From Ypsolopha sequella (taxonomy: Eukaryota; Arthropoda; Insecta; Lepidoptera; Ypsolophidae): DNA of 64,000 bases. Location: contig OW204000.1 of NCBI GenBank assembly GCA_934047225.1, positions 13,410,001 through 13,474,000 of the forward strand, written 5' to 3'. Shown in pieces: positions 22,961 through 35,223 of the stretch (position 1 is the stretch's first letter; each line of letters starts with the position of its first letter). Under the pieces are notes generated by a model that was not told the origin of the DNA, searched no databases, and saw only the letters and a program-made list of their open reading frames with translations. The position numbers and the translations under genes were made by a program.

Positions 22961-24519
22961 GGGTAACATGCAACATAAGTAGCACCTAATATCTTAACCC
23001 GTAGAATTATTGAATTGAGATGACAATTTAATACAATAGACTCGCGGTACGATCCTACCTTATAAAGCAGACGTGTTAATCACAAAAATCTGGATATACA
23101 TCTATTGCACATGTTTACAGAAAAACAGAAACAAAAATAAAATATTACAAATATATATATATATATATATCACATACATATGATATTGATAACTATATAA
23201 TTGAATCTATCCGTTGGTTTCTAATAGAACTAACGTATTATTAGTACACCGATCGTCAGAAGGTTGCACTTACAACCTGCAAGCGCATGTCACACTACAT
23301 ATGAAACCAGTTTACTGAATCAGTGCCAGTTTAACATGAATGATTTTAGTGTCAAGTTCACGGATTGATCTTGATCCGAACATGCGTGTCGGGTCATTGA
23401 CCAAAATGGATGTAAAGCCCCGATTACTTATTTATGAATGCTAATTTCAAAGATTACAAGTATAGGTATAAAATTAAAATGAGTAAGACGGATTTCCGAT
23501 TTTCATGTGTGTACAAACGCACGCAGTTCAAACTACCCTTTTTGTACAATTTCCAACGTTATACTGGGTGTTAATATGATGTCGTGGAAGCAGGAAACTG
23601 GTAATAGTACTCGTCTATACGAACATATTTTACGACAGAATAACAGCGTCGCAGATTTCGGTTTGCGGCATTATGCTGAGTCGGAGCCTTTTTCTCTTTG
23701 CCGCGACACTCATACCACTAGGATAAATTTAACTTTCTTTTTGTGTTTTAACTTTATATAATTTTTTTCTTTTATTTAAGTTCTACTTTGTTTTTTGTAT
23801 GTATGTATGTGTCGTGTTTTTGGGAAATAAATGTTATATCTATCTATCTAAATGTATGGAACAACTGTTTTTTTTTCACGATTTCTCAATTTTTTTTCAC
23901 CAAATGTTGTTCGTGTGCTTAAGTGCTTTCGCCAGTTTGTCCTGTATAAGCGTGATAAGAATAGGGTTTGATTGGTTCGGGTTTGGATTTTCTAAAATTG
24001 CATAAGAAAATTTCGGCTGGAAACGGTAAAAACTGTGATTGCAATGCGATTTCAAAATGAAATGAAAAATGAAAAAATTTAAGTTAAAAATGAAAAATAA
24101 GCCTAGATCCTTAGAAATATTATAATATTTAACGCGAATTTAAAAAATGATTGTGAACCATGCTTGGTTTATAAAATGTCCGATTTTGACTGTTTGGCCG
24201 GGATTTTACTAGTTTTATGGAATATAGTATCAAATTGCATAGTATTAAATTTTTGTTTACTCACCTATCTTACCACTTTCTCAAGGAAAACACAAATCCA
24301 ATTTTTAGAAAACAATTTTAATAATGTATGTCTTTATTCAGATTACTAAGATCCACTGTCTAATACACCAGAATTCCCATTTAGTAAAGGACCAATTTCT
24401 AAATAGCTATTTCTCAAGTGACGTCACACGAAGGCAAATGGAAATTGCAGCTTTTTCGTAAAAATATTCATCATCACGAGGTTTTTTAGACCACAGGCCC
24501 CCTTTACTCCAGGCGGAAA
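22961..24519. other. Spacer with microsatellites and one solo MITE end
   Basis: It includes (AT)n at about 23150-23171, a solo CTGGGTGTTAATATGATG end at 23564, and at about 23795-23850 TATG and TATC short repeats after AAATAAATGTT that look like a LINE tail. No gene is recognised. Confidence 0.5.
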
Positions 24520-24870
24520 GATCTGTAGTGCGAGAGGGACGGAATCGGGGAAAATTCACAAAAAGTCGGTTTTAAATTAATACAAAATTAACTTAAATAG
24601 CTATCAAAATTTCCATAACCAGTAATTTAGGTATTGTACCCATCTAAATAAATATTTTTCATGTCTGTATGCTATTCCAATTTGTCAGAATATCAAAAAA
24701 AGTTTTCTATCGAGTGAAATTCCTTCAATCGCGTTTCTGATAGACCAAAATCTAGAAAAAAGTCCCAAAATTGTTATACTAATTAATTTAACTTAGGACT
24801 TCTTTAGAACAGCAGATAAATAACTTCAAAAAGTGTCGATTTTGACGGTATAACCCCTTAACACACATTA
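24520..24870 (+). repeat. Diverged copy of MITE family A
   Basis: Order conserved: GTGCGAGAGGGACGGAATCG, AAAAAGTCGGTTTTAAATTA, CTATCGAGTGAAATTCCTTC, AATCGCGTTTCTGATAGA, AAGTGTCGATTTTGACGG. The terminal TTAA sites are not clear. Confidence 0.6.
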
Positions 24871-25607
24871 ATACAATTTAATCTATGCGAATTACAATGT
24901 TGGTAATATTATTTAAAAAAGCTTTCTAATTTAATGAAAAAATTCTAACAGAGCCCTTTTAATATATATTTTCAATTCACTTAGCATTAGGATGTTGTTT
25001 TTATAGCACAGTTTATGGAGCGAGAAGCCTTAAATAACATAAGCTGGGTCGTCGACCGACCCTTGCCGTACTACCCATGGGCCAGAAGGGTCCTATACAA
25101 TTTCTTCCCGTTTAAATAATTGAACGACTCTGTACAAAAACGAGAAATGAGTCAGTTATTTTTGTGCGGATTACTTTTGAGAATAGGGTGTTTGTGTGTA
25201 GATTGCAGTTTATTTGCCTAATTAAAGTGAGCTTACACATTTTTTGCTTTTCTAATTGCATATTGCTGACGCATAAGGGTTAAAAAAAATTATTTATTGG
25301 TTTGCCAACAGACATACATCTTAACTAGTAACTTATCTAAGGACATAATAAAAGGGTTTGAGATGTAGCCCAATTACAGGCAAACACAGCTTGTTAACAT
25401 AGAATGACAGTATCGCTTGATAGTCGATAAAACGACTACTATCTAGCTTGATAAAACTATCCTTAAATTTTAATGACATAAAGAAAATTATTTCTAGCAA
25501 CTACAGTTGCGAAGTTGGGTAATTTTGGAGATTTTTCTGATTACAAAAGTGTTATTTAATTATGTCAAATTTTTAATGCGTTTGTCTATAGTAAATCAAA
25601 CTTCTTA

Positions 25608-25734
25608 GGGCCTGTTTCACCACTTCCAGATAAGTGATATCCAGAAGATAAGTTTAAAAATGGAACACATTTTGTATGCGTTATATGTCACATATAACTA
25701 TCAGGCACTTATCTGGAAGTGGTGAAACAGGCCC
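25608..25734. mobile_element. PIF/Harbinger-type MITE
   Basis: A 127-bp element with perfect 29-bp inverted ends beginning GGGCCTGTTTCACCACTTCC. It is flanked by the 3-bp duplication TTA (25605-25607 and 25735-25737). Both features define PIF/Harbinger. The perfect ends suggest recent movement. Confidence 0.9.
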
Positions 25735-26680
25735 TTAGTGAAGAGAATACCTCTATATGGTTGGCAAATTCCTTTTGAATATTTGCGATAGTTTAGAATA
25801 TACGTAAATTATGGATCTACGTTTTTAATAGACAAAGATCCTCTTAAAACTGAAAATGCTATATTTCTCCCAAAGATTTTGGATGTGTGATTTTTTGGAT
25901 TGAAGGTATGAGATAATAATAATATGATATAATATATATATAATCATGAGAGAAGTTGCCATCGCTCTAAATATAAGGATCTATATTATTTGCAGTAAAA
26001 GTTATGATATGATAGATGGCTCACTTATTATCATACAATAAATACTTTATTTAAATATAAGTCAACGCTCTTGCCATTGAACCTTTTTGCTAAGGGTGAA
26101 AGTACGCTTTAAGCCCTTAGAACAAGATTCCCTATCATTCCTTATGGAATATCGATAATATGTGATTATTTTTTGTATGATAAGTTCCCAATCTATTAAA
26201 GATGCGGGTTCAAAATTATATACTACAAATAAATGGTAATCGCTATTTTCAAAATAGGTCATTCATAGTGTATATTCGTATGTAAGAAATACGATATTTG
26301 CAGTAACAAATTAAAGAACAGTAATTTTATTAATAGTTAGGTTTCTGTTGTAAGATCTGTAATTTTGACATCATTTTAGTCAGATAGCAGTGAATGGCCC
26401 TTTATCATAGCGTTCAAGGTGAACACGGAAATGCAGCGGCCAATGCAATGGAACTAGACACTTTAGATGGCTTCGTTCTCTAGTTAATAGTAAACCCTAC
26501 GACCATAGGGTGCAGTCTAAAATGGCTATATTCCACGCGGCTGGCTCGTGCGCGCGCGCTGCCCGCATCGCCGCCGCCGCCGCCGCCGTCCTCGCGCTGC
26601 TGCATTTCTTTTTGCCAACGCCCTGTTGCATATTTCCAGCTACGTCACAAAGTAACTGCAGCACGCCTACAAACTACTAA
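25735..26680. other. Upstream region of the first cuticular gene
   Basis: No gene in 25735-26500. From about 26540 the DNA becomes GC- and CpG-rich, with a (GCC)n tract near 26568-26590, then drops back to AT-rich before the TATA box. The GC-rich patch may be regulatory; that is inference. Confidence 0.4.
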
Positions 26681-26685
26681 ACTAG

Positions 26686-26721
26686 TATAAAAGCCAAATG
26701 CATTAGAATCAAAGCATCAGT
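26686..26721 (+). promoter_or_regulatory. TATA box and initiator of cuticular gene 1
   Basis: TATAAAA at 26686-26692 and ATCAGT at 26716-26721 put the inferred start A at 26719, 33 bp after the first T of the TATA box. The ATG follows 35 bp later. Confidence 0.8.
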
Positions 26722-26753
26722 TTCTCTCCAGGCTGAAAACAACACAGACCACA

Positions 26754-27356
26754 ATGTTCAAGCTGGTGGTGTTGTCTACTCTCCTCGCCCTGGCGGCGGC
26801 TGAGCCTAGCCTCGCTCCTTGGGGCCTCGGACTAGGTGCTCCCTTAGGGCTCGGTGCCGCTTGGGGTGCCGCTCCTCTGGTCGCTGGTCACGGACTGATC
26901 GGTGGTCATGGACTGATCGGTGGTCACGGACTGATTGGTGCTCACGGTTTGGGTGGAATTGCCGTGGCGGCCGCGCCCGTCCTCGGTGCTTACAACTACA
27001 GAGGACCTCTATCTCTGGCTCCCGGACAGCCCGCCAACATCCTAGCCGCTGATGGCAGGCCTCTGGACACTCTCAGTGTAAACCTCGACCGCGCTGCTCA
27101 CATCACCGCCAAGGCTGTCGGCGGAGCTCATATCCTGAGGAAGCGCTCCGCTCCCCTTCTGGGTCTGGGGCACCTGGGTGGTCCACTGGCCGTGTCCCAC
27201 GCGTCACGCATCGACCTCCCTGCCCGCCTAATCGCCCCTGCCCCCGTTGCTCTCGCTGGACCCGGTCATCTTGGTCTGGGACCTATCGGTCCCTGGGGCC
27301 TGCACGGTGGTATTGGCCACTTGGGTGTGGGTCATCTGGGAGGCCACATTTGGTAA
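26754..27356 (+). CDS. Secreted cuticular protein, C1-like, Gly/His/Leu-rich (gene 1)
   Basis: 200 residues with a signal peptide at 1-16 (MFKLVVLSTLLALAAA). Residues 45-67 are three G-H-G-L-I-G repeats plus a variant, encoded by near-identical 18-bp units. Residues 83-121 hold R-G-P-L-S-L-A-P-G-Q-P-A-N-I-L, then D-G-R-P-L-D-T-L-S-V-N-L-D and A-A-H. This resembles the short repeat of insect pupal cuticle C1-type proteins, and gene 2 shares it almost unchanged. Residues 126-132 are H-I-L-R-K-R-S, a dibasic site found in all six cluster members. The tail is Gly/His/Leu-rich. The start is fixed by the signal peptide and a matched promoter. There is no intron. The likely role is an extracellular structural component of cuticle; family and role are inference from composition and motif. 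Confidence 0.85.
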   Translation: MFKLVVLSTLLALAAAEPSLAPWGLGLGAPLGLGAAWGAAPLVAGHGLIGGHGLIGGHGLIGAHGLGGIAVAAAPVLGAYNYRGPLSLAPGQPANILAADGRPLDTLSVNLDRAAHITAKAVGGAHILRKRSAPLLGLGHLGGPLAVSHASRIDLPARLIAPAPVALAGPGHLGLGPIGPWGLHGGIGHLGVGHLGGHIW

Positions 27357-27462
27357 ACCACGTGTAAATATTGTACAAAAACTAGCCTATTGAATCCAAA
27401 AATATATAAAGAGAGTTACCTGAATAAGTATGTGTATTATTATTTTTAACAGACCATTAAGG

Positions 27463-27843
27463 TTAAACATCTGTCGCTCGGTACCAAGTGCACAACTTAA
27501 TTTTGTTTTTGTTATTTAGAGGTTAAAAGTGAAAACAATGTTGGTATGTGGCAATTCACGCCAATAGTTCATTATAAGTTAGGTATATGAATCAACAGCT
27601 TGAAATTTAACGCACAACTAGCAATGATTTTGTCGAAACAAACTTAAAATTGCATTTTAAGCTTGTTTGGAGAAAATTGTGACTAATTATGCATTTTATT
27701 TTGAACTGTTAATTTTTCTAAACCTAACTAATACTAATCTTTTGGCGTGAATTGCCACAGACCTATATCTTTTTCACTTATAACTTCTTAACAAGAAAAG
27801 CAAAGTTATGTTGTGCACTTTGTACCGAGCGACTGATGTTTAA
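27463..27843. mobile_element. MITE with about 100-bp TIRs
   Basis: The left TTAAACATCTGTCGCTCGGT pairs with the right end (TTAAACATCAGTCGCTCGGT on the other strand). The pairing runs on through AAGTGCACAAC, AGTGAAAA and TGTGGCAATTCACGCCAA. It lies about 100 bp past the stop codon of gene 1. Confidence 0.75.
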
Positions 27844-27890
27844 TAATTTTTTCACAAATCTGTTGAAGCACCTAATAGAAATTTCTTTAA

Positions 27891-28313
27891 GGCGCTCTTA
27901 TCCCAGAAGAGTGACTCTCTGTCTTTTTCTTTACGTGTAAGGAGTAAAGAAAATAACCAGACTTTTGTACTTTTTCGTTGTTTTTATCGGTTTTTTAATT
28001 GTTTAAAAATAAGGGATATGTTTATTAATACCCATTTACGTGGTCGACCTAGAAAATTTAAAGAGCAATATTACCAGATATGTTTCGTTAATAAAAGAGT
28101 GGAATTATGGAAATGGCATGATTTGAAAGGTCTTATTACATGCTGTGTTCGTGAATTATTTCTATCGAGCAAAGTTTATCTGATCGTGTAACACATGCGT
28201 GGAAGACCTAGATAAAGGTTCGAACTATATTGCGTATTTTTTTTTGGAAGTTTTAGACGATATTTGAAAGTTCTATTTGACTTTGAAATTACTGATTTTG
28301 GGATAAGAGCGCC
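27891..28313. mobile_element. piggyBac-type MITE, GGCGCTCTTATCCC ends
   Basis: TTAA flanks both ends (27887-27890 and 28314-28317). The 14-bp ends GGCGCTCTTATCCC are perfectly inverted. 423 bp, no coding frame. The first bases GGCGCT match one end of family A, so the two families may have used related transposases. Confidence 0.85.
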
Positions 28314-28762
28314 TTAAGGCCTTTCATACATACTCGTTGTAACTATATTAAATTGTCTGCTTAATGGTTACGAAGAGCTTATAAACTTCTAAGAAATTAA
28401 GGGTTATCTTCATTAACTGCTCGGTACCGCCAGCTGATGAATTATTAAAGACAGGGATGGGTTCTCTGGCTTGGGCCGATCTGATCGAGGTTTTGATAGC
28501 ATCTCGTAACTATCCTCGGGCCATTTAGCTGGTTGTCTGCCAGCTCTTGTTCACTATACTTTTAGGGATTTAGTCCACTTAGGCAAAGTGGGAGGTACAG
28601 ATTTAAACTTCAACATTCTCGTTATACGTATATAGAGATAAACCAACAAAAATAGAATATTTTGATGCAGTAGTAAATTTAAATGTATGCGATTTTACTA
28701 ATTAAATTACTGATTCAATAAGAACGAGTAAGTAAGTAGATGAATTTAGATTTCATTCTTTA

Positions 28763-29175
28763 AGAGACTATGCGAATTTTATTTTTGACACTGTCACCCC
28801 AAGCGAAAAGACGCTCAGTGCAAGAGGGGCAGATTCAGGGCGAAAGCGAAAAATGTTAGTTTTATAATTTTTATAAAAAAACTAAAATAGCTAGCAAAAT
28901 TTCAAATATTAAATCTCTAGATATTGTTGAAACACACCTAATTAAATATGTTTGAGTTCTGTATATGGTTCCTATTCGTCAAACGAGGAGAAAGAGTGTG
29001 TTTGAAGACCTCATTTCAACAATTATTTCTATAGACGAAAATTTATCCAAACATGTTTTCCAATTTCAAAACCCTAGATTATATAGTCAAAATACATATA
29101 CCAGAAAATTATTAAGATTTCCGTGTCTTCCATGAAATACACAAAAAGAAGCATATCTATTTTTTACATATCGCC
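28763..29175 (+). mobile_element. MITE family A, copy with one altered border
   Basis: TTAA at 28759-28762 on the left and TTAC on the right, after the right end ACATATCGCC. Internal hallmarks are CGCTCAGTGCAAGAGGGGCA and CTCATTTCAACAATTATTTC. Confidence 0.6.
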
Positions 29176-30267
29176 TTACAAGAGTATTATTAGATCGACA
29201 TGGAAAGAAATGAAAAGCTGATCTGATAGCCTTAAAAAAATACGTGCTTTTTGTGGGGCTAATCCTACTACATAATTAAAATAATGCCAAATGCAGCACC
29301 AATTTTCTAGTGTAGTTTTCTAGTCTATGGCACAAAGCTCCAACCTACAGTATTCCTGCATTAAGTAGCATTCCATTATTGTGCAGTAAATACCGCAAGT
29401 AAATAAGATTTATTACATTGAAATTTGCATTGATTTAACTGTGAACTGTTTTACTAGACTGGGCTTGTTTGTAATCATAGTTGCAGTAGGTAGCCATGAC
29501 CGATATAAACCCTTTATTAAGCCCACGTATAATATAATTATTTCTTCCACTGTATCCATTTCCGGTGTCGTGTCAGTGACACATTTTAATGTATTGTTAT
29601 TATTAAAGAGCAGTCTCCTGGCAATAAAAGCTGTATGACTCATCTGTTAGGTCCGAGCTTTGATCTGGACGGCGATCTGTTTTACTATTGTTTCAGTTAT
29701 AATAAGAATTCAGAGGGTTAAAAATCTATCATATATCAGAATTTGTCACCGACGTTAGAATGATGACTAAGTACAGCAAAGCGTAGGACGTTGCGGGTAG
29801 CGGCTGATTTGAGGCCGTGTCCGTGTTTTCATATTTGAAGCCATTTAAGTCATTAGGGTTCTTCATAAAATAAATATAGCCTCTATAGTTTCATTTGAAG
29901 TAGGATTTCAGGGAAACATAAAAACAGTTTATAATAATGTTTTTGAATAGAATACTTTCATATTTTTGGAAAAAATTATCGCGCATCATTAAAATAGACG
30001 TGTAATGAAATGAAAGATTCGTGTAGATCTACCGCAGGATAATCATACGCATGCGGTGTTTTATTATTTTTATGTTTTGTTTAGTACGTGGTTTGTTACG
30101 AACATAGACGAGTATCGTCAACTAACCATCGATCGAGTAGAGCAGAGCAGAAAATAAGCCATAATAAGTTAAAAATAAGTTATTTAATAAATCCGCTAAA
30201 AAAAATTAACAATGTAATACCGTATTTGCAAATAATCATTAATTTCAATCCCAGACCACGGTAATAG
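29176..30267. other. No recognisable gene
   Basis: Short frames at 29413-29643 overlap on both strands and lack motifs. Spacer between MITEs. Confidence 0.5.
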
Positions 30268-30527
30268 CAGTGGCGTGCACAGAACTTTTTTCCGGAAAAG
30301 CAATCAGAAGGTCAAGTACGACAATAAAAAAAATATGAAAAAATTTAAATAACACTTTGAAAAAAAAAAGTTTGTATGACAATGTTCACTCTATGAAAGG
30401 CAGTGCCTACCCTGGCGTCATACAAACTTTTTTTTTTCAAAGTGTTATTAAAAAAATTTCATATTTTTTTATTGTCGTACTTGACTTCTGATCGCTTTTC
30501 CGAAAAAAAGTTCTGTGCACGCCACTG
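30268..30527. mobile_element. hAT-type MITE, family 1, copy 2
   Basis: A 260-bp near-palindrome starting CAGTGGCGTGCACAGAAC, flanked by a perfect 8-bp duplication GGTAATAG (30260-30267 and 30528-30535). It matches 6557-6819 along its length, including TCACTTTGAAAAAAAAA-like and GGCGTCATACAAACTT blocks. Confidence 0.9.
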
Positions 30528-31108
30528 GGTAATAGTCCTACGTCATTCGTTTACAGGATTCTAATACTGTTGGTGTAATAACTGACGTTACTAAGATCAC
30601 ATTTCATTATCAATCCTAGAATCGCATTTATATAGACAGGTGACAGTCTCAATCAAAACATTCCAGATACTTAAGGTTAGCGTATAAATCACATTTTGTA
30701 TGTATTAAATGTGTGTATTATTTTAGTGCTAAGTTAGTTTTGATTTAGAATTTTTTTTCTTGTTTTGTAAAACACTAGGTTTTATGTATCTAAATATAAT
30801 GTAGATCTTTGTTGTTCGATTAGAAGCAAATTATGATACGGGAGCAAACAATATTTTGTATGCCCCCATATGAGATTAAATTAAACCTCTAGTCGGTCAG
30901 TTGGCGGAACCAAAAAATCGTTGTTGGGAAAAGTTGAGAAGAATAATAATGATGAACTTTTCAAAAGTTTGGCTGCATAACTCAAATAAATCTAATATAA
31001 ATGAAAGGTTCTTAGTCAAATAAAAGGTTAACACTCGGTTCTTAAATCCTATATGTGCTTGCTAATAATTATTTACACTTAGCTTGTAGTACAGTAACTG
31101 ATGAGTAT
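30528..31108. other. 3' flank of cuticular gene 2
   Basis: AT-rich, no gene. It should contain the poly(A) site of the minus-strand gene, but no canonical AATAAA is evident close to the stop codon. Confidence 0.4.
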
Positions 31109-31495
31109 TTATAGGGTGTAGTACGGAGATGTGTAGGCTGCGGTGTAGTGAGAACTGAAGCCGAGGGGGGCGGCGTGAATCAAGGGGGCAGCGGGAATGG
31201 TGTAGCGTGCGATGGGAGACGCCAAGATAGGAGCCGCGGCGACCACGGAGCGCTTCTTCAGAAGATGGACTCCGGAGCCCTCGAGAGCCTTAGCAGTGAT
31301 GTGCGCTGACTTGTCCAAGTTCACGTCCAACGTGTCAAAAGGTCTGCCGTCGGCTGCTAGGATGTTGGCTGGCTGTCCGGGAGCCAACGACAACGGGCCT
31401 CTGTAGTTGCCATCCCACGCACCCACAAATGGGTAACCGATGAATTGAGCTGAGCTGATCGCCAGCAAGCAAGACAACACCACCAGTTTGAACAT
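31109..31495 (-). CDS. Secreted cuticular protein, C1-like, short (gene 2)
   Basis: 128 residues with a signal peptide at 1-16 (MFKLVVLSCLLAISSA). Residues 30-70 repeat the gene 1 module: N-Y-R-G-P-L-S-L-A-P-G-Q, then D-G-R-P-F-D-T-L-D-V-N-L-D-K-S-A-H. The H-L-L-K-K-R-S dibasic site follows at 77-83. The rest is rich in Ala, Pro, Tyr and Ser. It lacks the Gly/His repeats of gene 1, so the shared piece is the module plus the dibasic site. No intron; start supported by signal peptide and promoter spacing. A cuticle structural role is inferred. It is transcribed toward gene 1. Confidence 0.85.
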   Translation of the reverse strand: MFKLVVLSCLLAISSAQFIGYPFVGAWDGNYRGPLSLAPGQPANILAADGRPFDTLDVNLDKSAHITAKALEGSGVHLLKKRSVVAAAPILASPIARYTIPAAPLIHAAPLGFSSHYTAAYTSPYYTL

Positions 31496-31526
31496 CGTGG
31501 TCTGTGTTAGTCTCTGGACAGTGGAA

Positions 31527-31564
31527 CACTGATGCTCTATATCGGTTCCCGGCCAGCTTTTATA
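31527..31564 (-). promoter_or_regulatory. TATA box and initiator of gene 2
   Basis: On the minus strand TATAAAAG (31564-31557) is followed by ATCAGT with the inferred start at 31530, a 34-bp spacing. The leader ends ACAGACCACG before the ATG, like gene 1. Confidence 0.8.
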
Positions 31565-33722
31565 CGCACATCAGTGTGGGATGAATTATGCTGGGCGGCG
31601 CCGGAAAGGACTTCGTTGACCTTCGTGAGGCAACTTTTCTGCAATGTGCATCTATTATGCACTTTAACGAGTTCTTTGTCTTTCTGGAGCGTTTCTAGCT
31701 TGCAGCTCTTCATGGTTTGTTTTGTTGACAATCTATTAGATAACATATTTTTATATATGTATGTTTTAATAATAATATTTTTAACCTATGTATTGTATTA
31801 CTTAATAACATGATAACAATTTAACTGTATATATATTATATTAAATAAAAAAAAATAAAAAAAATCATGAAAAATAATTCAAATATACATAATTAGGTAT
31901 ATCTGAGAAATTGTGGGATTTTCTTAGGGTTTCGTCAAAAAACTATAAAAAAGAAAGCCTTGCCCGCATAACTCAATAGTTTGGGCAAGTCCAAGGATTT
32001 CGTACCATAACACACAATACGGGCACGGAACTCTTAAAATATTATAAGCAAGCAAATATGGCAAACAACTCGAGGCTCCCACTGAGTACGGAATCTTATA
32101 TTTGTCCTGTACTTTGGGTAATTTATTTGTGTATTTTTTCATGTAACCTGTAGCTGTTTGTTTTCCAATTATAAATAAATAAATAAATATTTTTTTTAAA
32201 TAATAAAATGTTGCGAGTTGTTTCCGAGATACAACGAACTTCTTACTTAGCCGTTTTACTTTTTACTCATCTTTTGTTTTTAACACAGAAGAAGGAATCA
32301 ATAAGGGGCAGCGCATTTGCTTTTTATTAAATTTTTATTCTTCCGATCAAGTAACAATAATAAAATAACCAATAAAAAATAATGAACGATTCAAAAAAGT
32401 AATAATCAATGAACAGACATTCATGTATCTTTTGCTATAAAATATGTCCCTCATACGAGATGCGACCAAAGAAGTATTCACTTCAAAAACATATTTTGAC
32501 ACTAGGGGGATAGGATTATAGAATAATACAATGATATAAGTAAATCTGCATGTGATTATATCAACTTATATTGACGGTCCCCGTACATCCGTACATTGCG
32601 TAAATTGTATAGTTTTTATGTTTCCATACCGTTACTCACCTATCTTGGACAGTAACTGGATTCGAAGCCTGACACTTACATTACGAGGCCCCTTTACACC
32701 TGGATTTTTTTCATAATTATTTTCTTCATTTTTTTCAAAAAGCAAAATTTGATGAAACACCATCATATTAGCTGTCAGAATATCGTGAATATTGCCTCGT
32801 TTTTACACAAAGTTTAGAAAGTCGTATAATTTTTATCTATACTGGAAATAAAAAAGAGAGAAATAAAGACATCGTTCATGTAAAGAAAACTAAGTTTATA
32901 AACACTTTTATATAAATAAACAGTTAGCATTTCATGGAAAACAGTTTTTAACTGAAACCATTTCACAAATTCGTTGCTTTTTAAATATCTCGCCATCTTG
33001 CATCTCTTGATGAGAGATGGGTCGGAATGCAGTGTGGGGGAGAAGGGAAATATATATGATAAACATATGTGTGCAAAGTTTCATTGAGACCAATGCCATC
33101 AGGACGTCACAAACACCTAAAGCTATGTGGCAGCTGAACGAGATGGCCCACCTGGCAAAGTGTGCAACTCAAATTGCCCATATATAACTCATTAGTCGAG
33201 CTTGTTTGTTGAGCTACCACAAACCAAAATATAACGAAATTTGTAAATATCAAACAAAACATTATGCTTCAAATTTTTTGCTCGATTTATAAATTTCGAA
33301 TACGCACTTTTTAACACCTTCTAATTTATTCTGGATAAGACAAATCACTCATTCACGACACAGCTTAAAAACCGAGCAAAATCACAGTTGTACAGCTAGC
33401 TTTACACATGTTAAAAGTGTTTGTTTACATACAAAGTTCTATTTTTATTGTATTGGGGGCAAACTATGCACGGGTGAGTGGCTACGTGAGATAATGTCGG
33501 ATGCAGGTGGTGCGTATGGTTCAATGCGGCTTGTTGACATGACATGTTTTAATACAGACGTTACGTGAATCTCTACGGAAGAAATATCAATCTCCATGTG
33601 AACCTCCTTATAAGAAACATTGTTGCGATAATTTGAAGTTCACTTTACTTAATATCTTAATTGCAGAGACGTTATTGCGTATGAAAGCTCTTTCTGTGAC
33701 TTGTTAGTGAACTTTTAATATT
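31565..33722. other. Intergenic, no gene recognised
   Basis: Contains repeat-B-like fragments near 31990-32100 (ACGGGCACGGAACTC) and an (AAAT)n patch near 32172-32190. No coding frame is supported. Confidence 0.5.
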
Positions 33723-33730
33723 ATATTAAC

Positions 33731-33931
33731 CATGGGCGTATCCAGGGAGGTTTTGGGGGCTCAACCCCCCCCGAAAAGTTTAAAATATTACAACTCTACC
33801 TCTGCTTTGACGTTTTCCGGGTCAGGTGCCACTTCTGCTAGCAGCTGCTAGAAGCGTTTTGCGTTTGCAAACAATTTTTATCAAATTTTCTTAAATAACC
33901 CTCGAAACTAAAACCTGGCTACGCCCTTGAT
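33731..33931. mobile_element. hAT-type MITE, family 2
   Basis: The left CATGGGCGTATCCAGG pairs with the right end (CAAGGGCGTAGCCAGG on the other strand). A perfect 8-bp duplication ATATTAAC lies at 33723-33730 and 33932-33939. 201 bp, non-coding. Confidence 0.85.
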
Positions 33932-34799
33932 ATTAACAGTATATGGATATTTTTTATTGTATTGTAAGGACTCCGAAGAGATATGCAAGCCTTGGTCTGT
34001 GCATTTACCATCATCCTAGATGCCGTGCGGGAACTCTAGGGTAATATCATGCGGACATAAGCTGCAACCATTCCCTTTTTAGTTAAAGGCTCAAAGTATA
34101 GTGGTTGAGACAAATGGATAATCATGCTCTTTGAGGCTTGGAGACGGCACTTGCCCTTACGGCGTTTGAATCCGCGATGAGTAAAGCCTGAAATTCGATC
34201 ACTGGTCGTAAGTAAATTAAGCTTCCTATCAAAAGTATTACTTATATACTTAGGTAGGAGGTAGATATAAGTGTATTAAATGTAGTAACTAACAAATATT
34301 CCAAATTTGTACAGTCTACTACAGTTTAAGTTACCTTATGAAACCTTATGACAAGGTTACAAAAACGGCTTAGTTCTCGCCGCGTACACTTCCATGTAGA
34401 TATGACGTACATATAAATAACACGTTGTGCTCTATGACGACGTAGCCTTTGTTCGAGCATCGCTTGGTAACAAATAAATTAGAAGTTCATGTTTAATTCA
34501 GCGAATTTTCCCAATTTCAGCGATAAGCGTCATATAAGAAATTGGAGAAGATCATATTAAAATGATTTACATAACCGAGTGCGTACACTTCGCAGTAATC
34601 TGCTATCTGCGTGAACTAACATTTTTGATGCAAAAGATTTTTGTAGTCAGTACAGTTTTCGTTATAAAAAGCTGCTAAAAAGGTTTTAGTTTATTAAGGC
34701 TAGATAGTTATTTTTTACTGCAATTTCAAATCCTAGCTCTTAAACGTTTTATTGCCATCCTATCATTATATCCTACATATCAAACTACTGCAATTTTTA

Positions 34800-35223
34800 A
34801 ATATTAGATCTTTACGTATGAAATTGCCGAAATTTTCTTACAGATTCATGAGTTCATAGTTCCTCTAATTCAAGAGCTATTGCAATTATTTGCTTTTTGT
34901 TTGAAAGTTGATTTTAAGATTTAATCTACGTATTAAATTTTGTTTTTATTTTCAGTTTGATTATAAAAGTTAAATCTTCAAAAACTGTTCGTCCTAAATG
35001 CCATCCATTTCTATGATAAGATTCGTAATAATTTTTTACATCTGACACTTTTCAAAAATTCAATTAATATTGCTGTTAGCGTAATGTTGTCTCATTCATA
35101 AACAAAAGGGAAAATGTGGATTTGTCATTCCTAAAATAAATGTAAAAATGTTAGTACTGAAAATTGAGCTTCCTTCAAATTCTCTATAGAAAACGGCAAT
35201 TTCATATGTAAAGACCTAATATT
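34800..35223. mobile_element. MITE with GTCTTTACATATGAAATTGCC ends
   Basis: The left AATATTAGATCTTTACGTAT pairs with the right end (AATATTAGGTCTTTACATAT on the other strand). Both continue GAAATTGCCG. 424 bp, AT-rich interior, no frame. Confidence 0.7.
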
